A DNA stretch of 64,000 nucleotides from Brachyhypopomus gauderio (GCF_052324685.1 NW_027506876.1:310001-374000), one strand, 5' to 3'. Counted from the stretch's first letter, positions 10,989-23,556 are shown. Notes: generated by a model not told the origin, from the letters alone. Made by a program: numbers and translations.

Positions 10989-11427
10989 TGCTTCTTGATA
11001 GAATTACAAACACACCACTGCTGTTTAGTGGTTTATTGCCAGTGTAAAGGCTATCAGGGAGCTCTTCCCTTTAGATCCTCAAAGTGAGCTGTCAGTCTCA
11101 TGTGATCGATACAGGAATGTTTTAAATTGCCATGTACCTTGATAGCAGTACTAATGCAGCCGGTTCAATCAAAATGAAACTCAGTGGAAACGTACCTAGT
11201 GCTTTGTCATGTTGTCTCCCAACGTAGAAAACTCATGCCACTTGGTTGATTTGTAGACGTTTGTGTTATAAAGGGATCGAATGATGTCAACATTTGGTGT
11301 TTGGATGTGAATGTTTTGTCTTAAAGCAGAGTAGACCTACCGCTTAGCCATTGTTGACATGATGACTTCCATGCTCTGATTGTATGAGGAAACGCCCACG
11401 AGAGATGTGCCCATTCAGACAAGCAAG

Positions 11428-11500
11428 GTTTCTGTAGTGTAGTGGTCATCACGTTCGCCTAACATGCGAAAGGTCCCTGGTTCGATACCAGGCAGAAACA
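11428..11500 (+). tRNA. tRNA-Val (AAC), C38T
   Basis: Unit 11081-11592 (512 bp, alpha). Second unit of the quartet. Confidence 0.94.
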
Positions 11501-11939
11501 TGCTTCTTGATAGAATTACAAACACACCACTGCTGTTTAGTGGTTTGTTGCCAGTGTAAAGGCTATCGGGGAGCTCTTCCCTTTAGATCCTCAAAGTGAG
11601 CTCTCAGTCTCATGTGATCGATACAGGAATGTTCTAAATTGCCATGTACCTTGATAGCAGTACTAATGCAATCAGTTCAAACAAAATGAAACTCAGTGGA
11701 AACGTACGTAGTGCTTTGTCATGTTGTCTCCCAACGTAGAAAACTCATGCTACTCGGTTGATTTGTAGACGTTTGTGTTATAAAGGTATCGAATGAAGTC
11801 AACATTTGGTGTTTGGATGTGAATGTTTTGTCTTAAAGCAGAGTAGACCTACCGCTTAGCCATTGTTGACATGATGACTTCCATGCTCTGATTGTATGAG
11901 GAAACGCCCACGAGAGATGTGCCCATTCAGACAAGCAAG

Positions 11940-12012
11940 GTTTCTGTAGTGTAGTGGTCATCACGTTCGCCTAACACGCGAAAGGTCCCTGGTTCGATAC
12001 CAGGCAGAAACA
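11940..12012 (+). tRNA. tRNA-Val (AAC), consensus copy
   Basis: Unit 11593-12104 (512 bp, beta). Third unit of the quartet. Confidence 0.96.
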
Positions 12013-12451
12013 TGCTTCTTGATAGAATTACAAACACACCACTGCTGTTTAGTGGTTTGTTGCCAGTGTAAAGGCTATCAGGGAGCTCTTCCCTTTAGAT
12101 CCTCAAAGTGAGCTGTCAGTCTCATGTGATCGATACAGGAATGTTTTAAATCGCCATGTACCTTGATAGCAGTACTAATGCAGCCGGTTCAATCAAAATG
12201 AAACTCAGTGGAAACGTACGTAGTGCTTTGTCATGTTGTCTCCCAACGTAGAAAACTCATGCTACTCGGTTGATTTGTAGACGTTTGTGTTATAAAGGTA
12301 TCGAATGAAGTCAACATTTGGTGTTTGGATGTGAATGTTTTGTCTTAAAGCAGAGTAGACCTACCGCTTAGCCATTGTTGACATCATGACTTCCATGCTC
12401 TGATTGTATGAGGAAACGCCCACGAGAGATGTGCCCATTCAGACAAGCAAG

Positions 12452-12524
12452 GTTTCTGTAGTGTAGTGGTCATCACGTTCGCCTAACACGCGAAAGGTCC
12501 CTGGTTCGATACCAGGCAGAAACA
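12452..12524 (+). tRNA. tRNA-Val (AAC), consensus copy
   Basis: Unit 12105-12616 (512 bp, alpha). Fourth unit; private mark GACATCATGAC is shared with unit 14351-14862. Confidence 0.96.
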
Positions 12525-13161
12525 TGCTTCTTGATAGAATTACAAACACACCACTGCTGTTTAGTGGTTTGTTGCCAGTGTAAAGGCTATCAGGGAGCTC
12601 TTCCCTTTAGATCCTCAAAGTGAGCTGTCAGTCTCATGTGATCGATACAGGAATGTTTTAAATTGCCATGTACCTTGATAGCAGTACTAATGCAGCCGGT
12701 TCAATCAAAATGAAACTCAGTGGAAACGTACCTAGTGCTTTGTCATGTTGTCTCCCAACGTAGAAAACTCATGCCACTTGGTTGATTTGTAGACGTTTGT
12801 GTTATAAAGGGATCGAATGATGTCAACATTTGGTGTTTGGATGTGAATGTTTTGTCTTAAAGCAGAGTAGACCTACTGCTTAGCCAGTGTTGATCGGTTC
12901 AATCAAAATGAAACTCAGTGGAAACGTACCTAGTGCTTTGTCATGTTGTCTCCCAACGTAGAAAACTCATGCTACTTGGTTGATTTGTAGACGTTTGTGT
13001 TATAAAGGTATCGAATGAAGTCAACATTTGGTGTTTGGATGTGAATGTTTTGTCTTAAAGCAGAGTAGACCTACCGCTTAGCCATTGTTGACATGATGAC
13101 TTCCATGCTCTGATTGTATGAGGAAACGCCCATGAGAGATGTGCCCATTCAGACAAGCAAG

Positions 13162-13234
13162 GTTTCTGTAGTGTAGTGGTCATCACGTTCGCCTAACATG
13201 CGAAAGGTCCCTGGTTCAATACCAGGCAGAAACA
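13162..13234 (+). tRNA. tRNA-Val (AAC), C38T G57A
   Basis: Unit 12617-13326 (710 bp, alpha). G57A turns TTCGATA into TTCAATA in the T loop and B box, again a CpG change; position 57 normally stays purine, so function is possible. Confidence 0.92.
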
Positions 13235-13673
13235 TGCTTCTTGATAGAATTACAAACACACCACTGCTGTTTAGTGGTTTATTGCCAGTGTAAAGGCTAT
13301 CAGGGAGCTCTTCCCTTTAGATCCTCAAAGTGAGCTGTCAGTCTCATGTGATCGATACAGGAATGTTTTAAATTGCCATGTACCTTGATAGCAGTACTAA
13401 TGCAGCCGGTTCAATCAAAATGAAACTCAGTGGAAACGTACCTAGTGCTTTGTCATGTTGTCTCCCAACGTAGAAAACTCATGCCACTTGGTTGATTTGT
13501 AGACGTTTGTGTTATAAAGGGATCGAATGATGTCAACATTTGGTGTTTGGATGTGAATGTTTTGTCTTAAAGCAGAGTAGACCTACCGCTTAGCCATTGT
13601 TGACATGATGACTTCCATGCTCTGATTGTATGAGGAAACGCCCACGAGAGATGTGCCCATTCAGACAAGCAAG

Positions 13674-13746
13674 GTTTCTGTAGTGTAGTGGTCATCACGT
13701 TCGCCTAACATGCGAAAGGTCCCTGGTTCGATACCAGGCAGAAACA
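13674..13746 (+). tRNA. tRNA-Val (AAC), C38T
   Basis: Unit 13327-13838 (512 bp, alpha). Counterpart of the copy at 11428. Confidence 0.94.
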
Positions 13747-14185
13747 TGCTTCTTGATAGAATTACAAACACACCACTGCTGTTTAGTGGTTTGTTGCCAG
13801 TGTAAAGGCTATCGGGGAGCTCTTCCCTTTAGATCCTCAAAGTGAGCTCTCAGTCTCATGTGATCGATACAGGAATGTTCTAAATTGCCATGTACCTTGA
13901 TAGCAGTACTAATGCAATCAGTTCAAACAAAATGAAACTCAGTGGAAACGTACGTAGTGCTTTGTCATGTTGTCTCCCAACGTAGAAAACTCATGCTACT
14001 CGGTTGATTTGTAGACGTTTGTGTTATAAAGGTATCGAATGAAGTCAACATTTGGTGTTTGGATGTGAATGTTTTGTCTTAAAGCAGAGTAGACCTACCG
14101 CTTAGCCATTGTTGACATGATGACTTCCATGCTCTGATTGTATGAGGAAACGCCCACGAGAGATGTGCCCATTCAGACAAGCAAG

Positions 14186-14258
14186 GTTTCTGTAGTGTAG
14201 TGGTCATCACGTTCGCCTAACACGCGAAAGGTCCCTGGTTCGATACCAGGCAGAAACA
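14186..14258 (+). tRNA. tRNA-Val (AAC), consensus copy
   Basis: Unit 13839-14350 (512 bp, beta). Counterpart of the copy at 11940. Confidence 0.96.
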
Positions 14259-14697
14259 TGCTTCTTGATAGAATTACAAACACACCACTGCTGTTTAGTG
14301 GTTTGTTGCCAGTGTAAAGGCTATCAGGGAGCTCTTCCCTTTAGATCCTCAAAGTGAGCTGTCAGTCTCATGTGATCGATACAGGAATGTTTTAAATCGC
14401 CATGTACCTTGATAGCAGTACTAATGCAGCCGGTTCAATCAAAATGAAACTCAGTGGAAACGTACGTAGTGCTTTGTCATGTTGTCTCCCAACGTAGAAA
14501 ACTCATGCTACTCGGTTGATTTGTAGACGTTTGTGTTATAAAGGTATCGAATGAAGTCAACATTTGGTGTTTGGATGTGAATGTTTTGTCTTAAAGCAGA
14601 GTAGACCTACCGCTTAGCCATTGTTGACATCATGACTTCCATGCTCTGATTGTATGAGGAAACGCCCACGAGAGATGTGCCCATTCAGACAAGCAAG

Positions 14698-14770
14698 GTT
14701 TCTGTAGTGTAGTGGTCATCACGTTCGCCTAACACGCGAAAGGTCCCTGGTTCGATACCAGGCAGAAACA
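14698..14770 (+). tRNA. tRNA-Val (AAC), consensus copy
   Basis: Unit 14351-14862 (512 bp, alpha). Counterpart of the copy at 12452. Confidence 0.96.
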
Positions 14771-15407
14771 TGCTTCTTGATAGAATTACAAACACACCAC
14801 TGCTGTTTAGTGGTTTGTTGCCAGTGTAAAGGCTATCAGGGAGCTCTTCCCTTTAGATCCTCAAAGTGAGCTGTCAGTCTCATGTGATCGATACAGGAAT
14901 GTTTTAAATTGCCATGTACCTTGATAGCAGTACTAATGCAGCCGGTTCAATCAAAATGAAACTCAGTGGAAACGTACCTAGTGCTTTGTCATGTTGTCTC
15001 CCAACGTAGAAAACTCATGCCACTTGGTTGATTTGTAGACGTTTGTGTTATAAAGGGATCGAATGATGTCAACATTTGGTGTTTGGATGTGAATGTTTTG
15101 TCTTAAAGCAGAGTAGACCTACTGCTTAGCCAGTGTTGATCGGTTCAATCAAAATGAAACTCAGTGGAAACGTACCTAGTGCTTTGTCATGTTGTCTCCC
15201 AACGTAGAAAACTCATGCTACTTGGTTGATTTGTAGACGTTTGTGTTATAAAGGTATCGAATGAAGTCAACATTTGGTGTTTGGATGTGAATGTTTTGTC
15301 TTAAAGCAGAGTAGACCTACCGCTTAGCCATTGTTGACATGATGACTTCCATGCTCTGATTGTATGAGGAAACGCCCATGAGAGATGTGCCCATTCAGAC
15401 AAGCAAG

Positions 15408-15480
15408 GTTTCTGTAGTGTAGTGGTCATCACGTTCGCCTAACATGCGAAAGGTCCCTGGTTCGATACCAGGCAGAAACA
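15408..15480 (+). tRNA. tRNA-Val (AAC), C38T
   Basis: Unit 14863-15572 (710 bp, alpha). Otherwise consensus. Confidence 0.94.
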
Positions 15481-16117
15481 TGCTTCTTGATAGAATTACA
15501 AACACACCACTGCTGTTTAGTGGTTTGTTGCCAGTGTAAAGGCTATCAGGGAGCTCTTCCCTTTAGATCCTCAAAGTGAGCTGTCAGTCTCATGTGATCG
15601 ATACAGGAATGTTTTAAATTGCCATGTACCTTGATAGCAGTACTAATGCAGCCGGTTCAATCAAAATGAAACTCAGTGGAAACGTACCTAGTGCTTTGTC
15701 ATGTTGTCTCCCAACGTAGAAAACTCATGCCACTTGGTTGATTTGTAGACGTTTGTGTTATAAAGGGATCGAATGATGTCAACATTTGGTGTTTGGATGT
15801 GAATGTTTTGTCTTAAAGCAGAGTAGACCTACTGCTTAGCCAGTGTTGATCGGTTCAATCAAAATGAAACTCAGTGGAAACGTACGTAGTGCTTTGTCAT
15901 GTTGTCTCCCAACGTAGAAAACTCATGCTACTCGGTTGATTTGTAGACGTTTGTGTTATAAAGGTATCGAATGAAGTCAACATTTGGTGTTTGGATGTGA
16001 ATGTTTTGTCTTAAAGCAGAGTAGACCTACCGCTTAGCCATTGTTGACATGATGACTTCCATGCTCTGATTGTATGAGGAAACGCCCACGAGAGATGTGC
16101 CCATTCAGACAAGCAAG

Positions 16118-16190
16118 GTTTCTGTAGTGTAGTGGTCATCACGTTCGCCTAACACGCGAAAGGTCCCTGGTTCGATACCAGGCAGAAACA
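16118..16190 (+). tRNA. tRNA-Val (AAC), consensus copy
   Basis: Unit 15573-16282 (710 bp, alpha). Its first module is typical alpha and its second carries the GTACGTAG mark. Confidence 0.96.
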
Positions 16191-16629
16191 TGCTTCTTGA
16201 TAGAATTACAAACACACCACTGCTGTTTAGTGGTTTGTTGCCAGTGTAAAGGCTATCGGGGAGCTCTTCCCTTTAGATCCTCAAAGTGAGCTCTCAGTCT
16301 CATGTGATCGATACAAGAATGTTCTAAATCGCCATGTACCTTGATAGCAGTACTAATGCAATCGGTTCAATCAAAATGAAACTCAGTGGAAACGTACCTA
16401 GTGCTTTGTCATGTTGTCTCCCAACGTAGAAAACTCATGCTACTCGGTTGATTTGTAGACGTTTGTGTTATAAAGGTATCGAATGAAGTCAACATTTGGT
16501 GTTTGGATGTGAATGTTTTGTCTTAAAGCAGAGTAGACCTACCGCTTAGCCATTGTTGACATGATGACTTCCATGCTCTGATTGTATGAGGAAACGCCCA
16601 CGAGAGATGTGCCCATTCAGACAAGCAAG

Positions 16630-16702
16630 GTTTCTGTAGTGTAGTGGTCATCACGTTCGCCTAACACGCGAAAGGTCCCTGGTTCGATACCAGGCAGAAA
16701 TA
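16630..16702 (+). tRNA. tRNA-Val (AAC), C72T
   Basis: Unit 16283-16794 (512 bp, gamma). C72T makes the terminal acceptor pair a G-T wobble (CAGAAAT, then A73), which may weaken 5'/3' end processing or charging. Confidence 0.9.
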
Positions 16703-17141
16703 AGCTTCTTGATAGAATTACAAACACACCACTGCTGTTTAGTGGTTTGTTGCCAGTGTAAAGGCTATCGGGGAGCTCTTCCCTTTAGATCCTCAAAGTG
16801 AGCTCTCAGTCTCATGTGATCGATACAGGAATGTTCTAAATCGCCATGTACCTTGATAGCAGTACTAATGCAATCAGTTCAAACAAAATGAAACTCAGTG
16901 GAAACGTACCTAGTGCTTTGTCATGTTGTCTCCCAACGTAGAAAACTTATGCTACTCGGTTGATTTGTAGACGTTTGTGTTATAAAGGGATCGAATGATG
17001 TCAACATTTGGTGTTTGGATGTGAATGTTTTGTCTTAAAGCAGAGTAGACCTACTGCTTAGCCATTGTTGACATGATGACTTCCATGCTCTGATTGTATG
17101 AGGAAACGCCCACGAGAGATGTGCCCATTCAGACAAGCAAG

Positions 17142-17214
17142 GTTTCTGTAGTGTAGTGGTCATCACGTTCGCCTAACACGCGAAAGGTCCCTGGTTCGAT
17201 ACCAGGCAGAAACA
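17142..17214 (+). tRNA. tRNA-Val (AAC), consensus copy
   Basis: Unit 16795-17306 (512 bp, beta). Spacer has AACTTATGC, shared with unit 4261-4970. Confidence 0.96.
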
Positions 17215-17653
17215 TGCTTCTTGATAGAATTACAAACACACCACTGCTGTTTAGTGGTTTGTTGCCAGTGTAAAGGCTATCGGGGAGCTCTTCCCTTTAG
17301 ATCCTCAAAGTGAGCTCTCAGTCTCATGTGATCGATACAAGAATGTTCTAAATCGCCATGTACCTTGATAGCAGTACTAATGCAATCGGTTCAATCAAAA
17401 TGAAACTCAGTGGAAACGTACCTAGTGCTTTGTCATGTTGTCTCCCAACGTAGAAAACTCATGCTACTCGGTTGATTTGTAGACGTTTGTGTTATAAAGG
17501 TATCGAATTAAGTCAACATTTGGTGTTTGGATGTGAATGTTTTGTCTTAAAGCAGAGTAGACCTACCGCTTAGCCATTGTTGACATGATGACTTCCATGC
17601 TCTGATTGTATGAGGAAACGCCCACGAGAGATGTGCCCATTCAGACGAGCAAG

Positions 17654-17726
17654 GTTTCTGTAGTGTAGTGGTCATCACGTTCGCCTAACACGCGAAAGGT
17701 CCCTGGTTCGATACCAGGCAGAAACA
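17654..17726 (+). tRNA. tRNA-Val (AAC), consensus copy
   Basis: Unit 17307-17818 (512 bp, gamma). Followed by the CTTCT/AGAAG hairpin form. Confidence 0.96.
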
Positions 17727-18363
17727 AGCTTCTTGATAGAAGTACAAACACACCACTGCTGTTTAGTGGTTTGTTGCCAGTGTAAAGGCTATCGGGGAGC
17801 TCTTCCCTTTAGATCCTCAAAGTGAGCTCTCAGTCTCATGTGATCGATACAGGAATGTTCTAAATCGCCATGTACCTTGATAGCAGTACTAATGCAATCA
17901 GTTCAAACAAAATGAAACTCAGTGGAAACGTACCTAGTGCTTTGTCATGTTGTCTCCCAACGTAGAAAACTCATGCTACTCGGTTGATTTGTAGACGTTT
18001 GTGTTATAAAGGGATCGAATGATGTCAACATTTGGTGTTTGGATGTGAATGTTTTGTCTTAAAGCAGAGTAGACCTACTGCTTAGCCAGTGTTGATCGGT
18101 TCAATCAAAATGAAACTCAGTGGAAACGTACCTAGTGTTTTGTCATGTTGTCTCCCAACGTAGAAAACTCATGCTACTTGGTTGATTTGTAGACGTTTGT
18201 GTTATAAAGGTATCGAATGAAGTCAACATTTGGTGTTTGGATGTGAATGTTTTGTCTTAAAGCAGAGTAGACCTACCGCTTAGCCATTGTTGACATGATG
18301 ACTTCCATGCTCTGATTGTATGAGGAAACGTCCACGAGAGATGTGCCCATTCAGACAAGCAAG

Positions 18364-18436
18364 GTTTCTGTAGTGTAGTGGTCATCACATTCGCCTAACA
18401 TGCGAAAGGTCCCTGGTTCGATACCAGGCAGAAACA
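18364..18436 (+). tRNA. tRNA-Val (AAC), G26A C38T
   Basis: Unit 17819-18528 (710 bp, beta). Last extended unit of domain A. Confidence 0.93.
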
Positions 18437-18875
18437 TGCTTCTTGATAGAATTACAAACACACCACTGCTGTTTAGTGGTTTGTTGCCAGTGTAAAGGCT
18501 ATCGGGGAGCTCTTCCCTTTAGATCCTCAAAGTGAGCTCTCAGTCTCATGTGATCGATACAAGAATGTTCTAAATCGCCATGTACCTTGATAGCAGTACT
18601 AATGCAATCGGTTCAATCAAAATGAAACTCAGTGGAAACGTACCTAGTGCTTTGTCATGTTGTCTCCCAACGTAGAAAACTCATGATACTCGGTTGATTT
18701 GTAGACGTTTGTGTTATAAAGGTATCGAATGAAGTCAACATTTGGTGTTTGGATGTGAATGTTTTGTCTTAAAGCAGAGTAGACCTACCGCTTAGCCATT
18801 GTTGACATGATGACTTCCATGCTCTGATTGTATGAGGAAACGCCCACGAGAGATGGGCCCATTAGGACAAGCAAG

Positions 18876-18948
18876 GGTTCTGTAGTGTAGTGGTCATCAC
18901 GTTCGCCTAACGTGCGAAAGGTCCCTGGTTCGATACCAGGCAGAAACA
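18876..18948 (+). tRNA. tRNA-Val (AAC), T2G A37G C38T
   Basis: Unit 18529-19040 (512 bp, gamma). First member of the T2G class, linked to GATGGGCCCATT upstream. G2 faces A71, a mismatch near the end of the acceptor stem; anticodon loop is CTAACGT. Confidence 0.88.
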
Positions 18949-19387
18949 AGCTTCTTGATAGAATTACAAACACACCACTGCTGTTTAGTGGTTTGTTGCC
19001 AGTGTAAAGGCTATCAGGGAGCTCTTCCCTTTAGATCCTCAAAGTGAGCTGTCAGTCTCATGTGATCGATACAGGAATGTTTTAAATCGCCATGTACCTT
19101 GATAGCAGTACTAATGCAGCCGGTTCAATCAAAATGAAACTCAGTGGAAACGTACGTAGTGCTTTGTCATGTTGTCTCCCAACGTAGAAAACTCATGCTA
19201 CTCGGTTGATTTGTAGACGTTTGTGTTATAAAGGGATCGAATGATGTCAACATTTGGTGTTTGGATGTGAATGTTTTGTCTTAAAGCAGAGTAGACCTAC
19301 TGCTTAGCCATTGTTGACATGATGACTTCCATGCTCTGATTGTATGAGGAAACGCCCACGAGAGATGTGCCCATTCAGACAAGCAAG

Positions 19388-19460
19388 GTTTCTGTAGTGT
19401 AGTGGTCATCACGTTCGCCTAACACGCGAAAGGTCCCTGGTTCGATACCAGGCAGAAACA
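19388..19460 (+). tRNA. tRNA-Val (AAC), consensus copy
   Basis: Unit 19041-19552 (512 bp, alpha). Confidence 0.96.
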
Positions 19461-19899
19461 TGCTTCTTGATAGAATTACAAACACACCACTGCTGTTTAG
19501 TGGTTTGTTGCCAGTGTAAAGGCTATCGGGGAGCTCTTCCCTTTAGATCCTCAAAGTGAGCTCTCAGTCTCATGTGATCGATACAGGAATGTTCTAAATC
19601 GCCATGTACCTTCATAGCAGTACTAATGCAATCAGTTCAAACAAAATGAAACTCAGTGGAAACGTACGTAGTGCTTTGTCATGTTGTCTCCCAACGTAGA
19701 AAACTCATGCTACTCGGTTGATTTGTAGACGTTTGGTTTATAAAGGGATCGAATGATGTCATCTTTTGGTGTTTGGATGTGAATGTTTTGTCTTAAAGCA
19801 GAGTAGACCTACTGCTTAGCCATTGTTGACATGATGACTTCCATGCTCTGATTGTATGAGGAAACGCCCACGAGAGATGTGCCTATTCAGACAAGCAAG

Positions 19900-19972
19900 G
19901 TTTCTGTAGTGTAGTGGTCATCACGTTCGCCTAACACGCGAAAGGTCCCTGGTTCGATACCAGGCAGAAACA
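19900..19972 (+). tRNA. tRNA-Val (AAC), consensus copy
   Basis: Unit 19553-20064 (512 bp, beta). GGTTTATAAAG and GTGCCTATTC spacer form; ATCTTTTGG gives a private TTTT well upstream of the gene. Confidence 0.96.
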
Positions 19973-20411
19973 AGCTTCTTGATAGAAGTACAAACACACC
20001 ACTGCTGTTTAGTGGTTTGTTGCCAGTGTAAAGGCTATCGGGGAGCTCTTCCCTTTAGATCCTCAAAGTGAGCTCTCAGTCTCATGTGATCGATACAGGA
20101 ATGTTCTAAATCGCCATGTACCTTCATAGCAGTACTAATGCAATCAGTTCAAACAAAATGAAACTCAGTGGAAACGTACGTAGTGCTTTGTCATGTTGTC
20201 TCCCAACGTAGAAAACTCATGCTACTCGGTTGATTTGTAGACGTTTGGTTTATAAAGGGATCGAATGATGTCAACATTTGGTGTTTGGATGTGAATGTTT
20301 TGTCTTAAAGCAGAGTAGACCTACTGCTTAGCCATTGTTGACATGATGACTTCCATGCTCTGATTGTATGAGGAAACGCCCACGAGAGATGTGCCTATTC
20401 AGACAAGCAAG

Positions 20412-20484
20412 GTTTCTGTAGTGTAGTGGTCATCACGTTCGCCTAACACGCGAAAGGTCCCTGGTTCGATACCAGGCAGAAACA
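20412..20484 (+). tRNA. tRNA-Val (AAC), consensus copy
   Basis: Unit 20065-20576 (512 bp, beta). Close duplicate of the preceding unit; the downstream hairpin arm has AGTGA instead of AGTGG. Confidence 0.96.
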
Positions 20485-20923
20485 AGCTTCTTGATAGAAG
20501 TACAAACACACCACTGCTGTTTAGTGATTTGTTGCCAGTGTAAAGGCTATCAGGGAGCTCTTCCCTTTAGATCCTCAAAGTGAGCTGTCAGTCTCATGTG
20601 ATCGATACAGGAATGTTTTAAATCGCCATGTACCTTGATAGCAGTACTAATGCAGCCGGTTCAATCAAAATGAAACTCAGTGGAAACGTACGTAGTGCTT
20701 TGTCATGTTGTCTCCCAACGTAGAAAACTCATGCTACTCGGTTGATTTGTAGACGTTTGTGTTATAAAGGTATCGAATGAAGTCAACATTTGGTGTTTGG
20801 ATGTGAATGTTTTGTCTTAAAGCAGAGTAGACCTACTGCTTAGCCATTGTTGACATGATGACTTCCATGCTCTGATTGTATGAGGAAACACCCACGAGAG
20901 ATGTGCCCATTCAGACAAGCAAG

Positions 20924-20996
20924 GTTTCTGTAGTGTAGTGGTCATCACGTTTGCCTAACTTGCGAAAGGTCCCTGGTTCGATACCAGGCAGAAACA
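20924..20996 (+). tRNA. tRNA-Val (AAC), C29T A37T C38T
   Basis: Unit 20577-21088 (512 bp, alpha). First member of this class: T29 wobbles with G41, and loop CTAACTT has a pyrimidine at 37, where tRNAs normally carry a purine. Linked to AAACACCCACGAG upstream. Confidence 0.9.
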
Positions 20997-21435
20997 TGCT
21001 TCTTGATAGAATTACAAACACACCACTGCTGTTTAGTGGTTTGTTGCCAGTGTAAAGGCTATCGGGGAGCTCTTCCCTTTAGATCCTCAAAGTGAGCTCC
21101 CAGTCTCATGTGATCGATACAGGAATGTTCTAAATCGCCATGTACCTTCATAGCAGTACTAATGCAATCAGTTCAAACAAAATGAAACTCAGTGGAAACG
21201 TACGTAGTGCTTTGTCATGTTGTCTCCCAACGTAGAAAACTCATGCTACTCGGTTGATTTGTAGACGTTTGTGTTATAAAGGGATCGAATGATGTCAACA
21301 TTTGGTGTTTGGATGTGAATGTTTTGTCTTAAAGCAGAGTAGACCTACTGCTTAGGCATTGTTGACATGATGACTTCCATGCTCTGATTGTATGAGGAAA
21401 CGCCCACGAGAGATGTGCCTATTCAGACAAGCAAG

Positions 21436-21508
21436 GTTTCTGTAGTGTAGTGGTAATCACGTTCGCCTAACACGCGAAAGGTCCCTGGTTCGATACCAGG
21501 CAGAAACA
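21436..21508 (+). tRNA. tRNA-Val (AAC), C20A
   Basis: Unit 21089-21600 (512 bp, beta, with GCTCCCAG). The single change lies in the D loop; fold unaffected. Confidence 0.94.
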
Positions 21509-21947
21509 AGCTTCTTGATAGAAGTACAAACACACCACTGCTGTTTAGTGGTTTGTTGCCAGTGTAAAGGCTATCAGGGAGCTCTTCCCTTTAGATCCTC
21601 AAAGTGAGCTGTCAGTCTCATGTGATCGATACAAGAATGTTTTAAATCGCCATGTACCTTGATAGCAGTACTAATGCAGCCGGTTCAATCAAAATGAAAC
21701 TCAGTGGAAACGTACGTAGTGCTTTGTCATGTTGTCTCCCAACGTAGAAAACTCATGCTACTCGGTTGATTTGTAGACGTTTGTGTTATAAAGGGATCGA
21801 ATGATGTCAACATTTGGTGTTTGGATGTGAATGTTTTGTCTTAAAGCAGAGTAGACCTACTGCTTAGCCATTGTTGACATGATGACTTCCATGCTCTGAT
21901 TGTATGAGGAAACGCCCACGAGAGATGTGCCCATTCAGACAATCAAG

Positions 21948-22020
21948 GTTTCTGTAGTGTAGTGGTCATCACGTTCGCCTAACACGCGAAAGGTCCCTGG
22001 TTCGATACCAGGCAGAAACA
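21948..22020 (+). tRNA. tRNA-Val (AAC), consensus copy
   Basis: Unit 21601-22112 (512 bp, alpha). Leader has GACAATCAAG instead of GACAAGCAAG. Confidence 0.96.
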
Positions 22021-22459
22021 TGCTTCTTGATAGAATTACAAACACACCACTGCTGTTTAGTGGTTTGTTGCCAGTGTAAAGGCTATCGGGGAGCTCTTCC
22101 CTTTAGATCCTCAAAGTGAGCTCTCAGTCTCATGTGATCGATACAGGAATGTTCTAAATCGCCATGTACCTTCATAGCAGTACTAATGCAATCAGTTCAA
22201 ACAAAATGAAACTCAGTGGAAACGTACATAGTGCTTTGTCATGTTGTCTCCCAACGTAGAAAACTCATGCTACTCGGTTGATTTGTAGACGTTTGTGTTA
22301 TAAAGGGATCGAATGATGTCAACATTTGGTGTTTGGATGTGAATGTTTTGTCTTAAAGCAGAGTAGACCTACTGCTTAGCCATTGTTGACATGATGACTT
22401 CCATGCTCTGATTGTATGAGGAAACGCCCACGAGAGATGTGCCTATTCAGACAAGCAAG

Positions 22460-22532
22460 GTTTCTGTAGTGTAGTGGTCATCACGTTCGCCTAACACGCG
22501 AAAGGTCCCTGGTTCGATACCAGGCAGAAACA
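22460..22532 (+). tRNA. tRNA-Val (AAC), consensus copy
   Basis: Unit 22113-22624 (512 bp, beta, GTACATAG mark). Confidence 0.96.
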
Positions 22533-22971
22533 AGCTTCTTGATAGAAGTACAAACACACCACTGCTGTTTAGTGGTTTGTTGCCAGTGTAAAGGCTATCA
22601 GGGAGCTCTTCCCTTTAGATCCTCAAAGTGAGCTGTCAGTCTCATGTGATCGATACAAGAATGTTTTAAATCGCCATGTACCTTGATAGCAGTACTAATG
22701 CAGCCGGTTCAATCAAAATGAAACTCAGTGGAAACGTACGTAGTGCTTTGTCATGTTGTCTCCCAACGTAGAAAACTCATGCTACTCGGTTGATTTGTAG
22801 ACGTTTGTGTTATAAAGGGATCGAATGATGTCAACATTTGGTGTTTGGATGTGAATGTTTTGTCTTAAAGCAGAGTAGACCTACTGCTTAGCCATTGTTG
22901 ACATGATGACTTCCATGCTCTGATTGTATGAGGAAACGCCCACGAGAGATGTGCCCATTCAGACAATCAAG

Positions 22972-23044
22972 GTTTCTGTAGTGTAGTGGTCATCACGTTC
23001 GCCTAACACGCGAAAGGTCCCTGGTTCGATACCAGGCAGAAACA
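22972..23044 (+). tRNA. tRNA-Val (AAC), consensus copy
   Basis: Unit 22625-23136 (512 bp, alpha). Near duplicate of unit 21601-22112. Confidence 0.96.
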
Positions 23045-23483
23045 TGCTTCTTGATAGAATTACAAACACACCACTGCTGTTTAGTGGTTTGTTGCCAGTG
23101 TAAAGGCTATCGGGGAGCTCTTCCCTTTAGATCCTCAAAGTGAGCTGTCAGTCTCATGTGATCGATACAGGAATGTTTTAAATCGCCATGTACCTTGATA
23201 GCAGTACTAATGCAGCCGGTTCAATCAAAATGAAACTCAGTGGAAACGTACGTAGTGCTTTGTCATGTTGTCTCCCAACGTAGAAAACTCATGCTACTCG
23301 GTTGATTTGTAGACGTTTGTGTTATAAAGGGATCGAATGATGTCAACATTTGGTGTTTGGATGTGAATGTTTTGTCTTAAAGCAGAGTAGACCTACTGCT
23401 TAGCCATTGTTGACATGATGACTTCCATGCTCTGATTGTATGAGGAAACGCCCACGAGAGATGTGCACATTCAGACAATCAAG

Positions 23484-23556
23484 GTTTCTGTAGTGTAGTG
23501 GTCATCACGTTCGCCTAACACGCGAAAGGTCCCTGGTTCGATACCAGGCAGAAACA
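23484..23556 (+). tRNA. tRNA-Val (AAC), consensus copy
   Basis: Unit 23137-23647 (511 bp, alpha). One base is missing downstream (ATTACAACAC), the only single-base length change I found in the array. Confidence 0.96.

Larger units (their letters stand above)
1..18528 (+). repeat. Array domain A: mixed 512/710/908-bp units
   Basis: Thirty units: sixteen of 512 bp, twelve of 710 bp and two of 908 bp. Sub-patterns are visible: a 908-512-710 triplet (2130 bp) repeated at 1-2130 and 2131-4260; a 710-512-512 triplet (1734 bp) at 6903-8636 and 8637-10370; and a 710-512-512-512 quartet (2246 bp) at 10371-12616 and 12617-14862. Most tRNAs here are consensus or carry only G26A or C38T. Confidence 0.93.

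Noticed and set aside
18785-18973. Repeated 62-codon open frame on the - strand over the tRNA (also near 27488, 31584, 37414, 38950, 39462, 42022, 44582, 48667 and others)
   Set aside because: It is the antisense of the tRNA and its leader, open only where the GATGGGCCC leader variant removes a stop. Such frames are a known artefact of tRNA genes.
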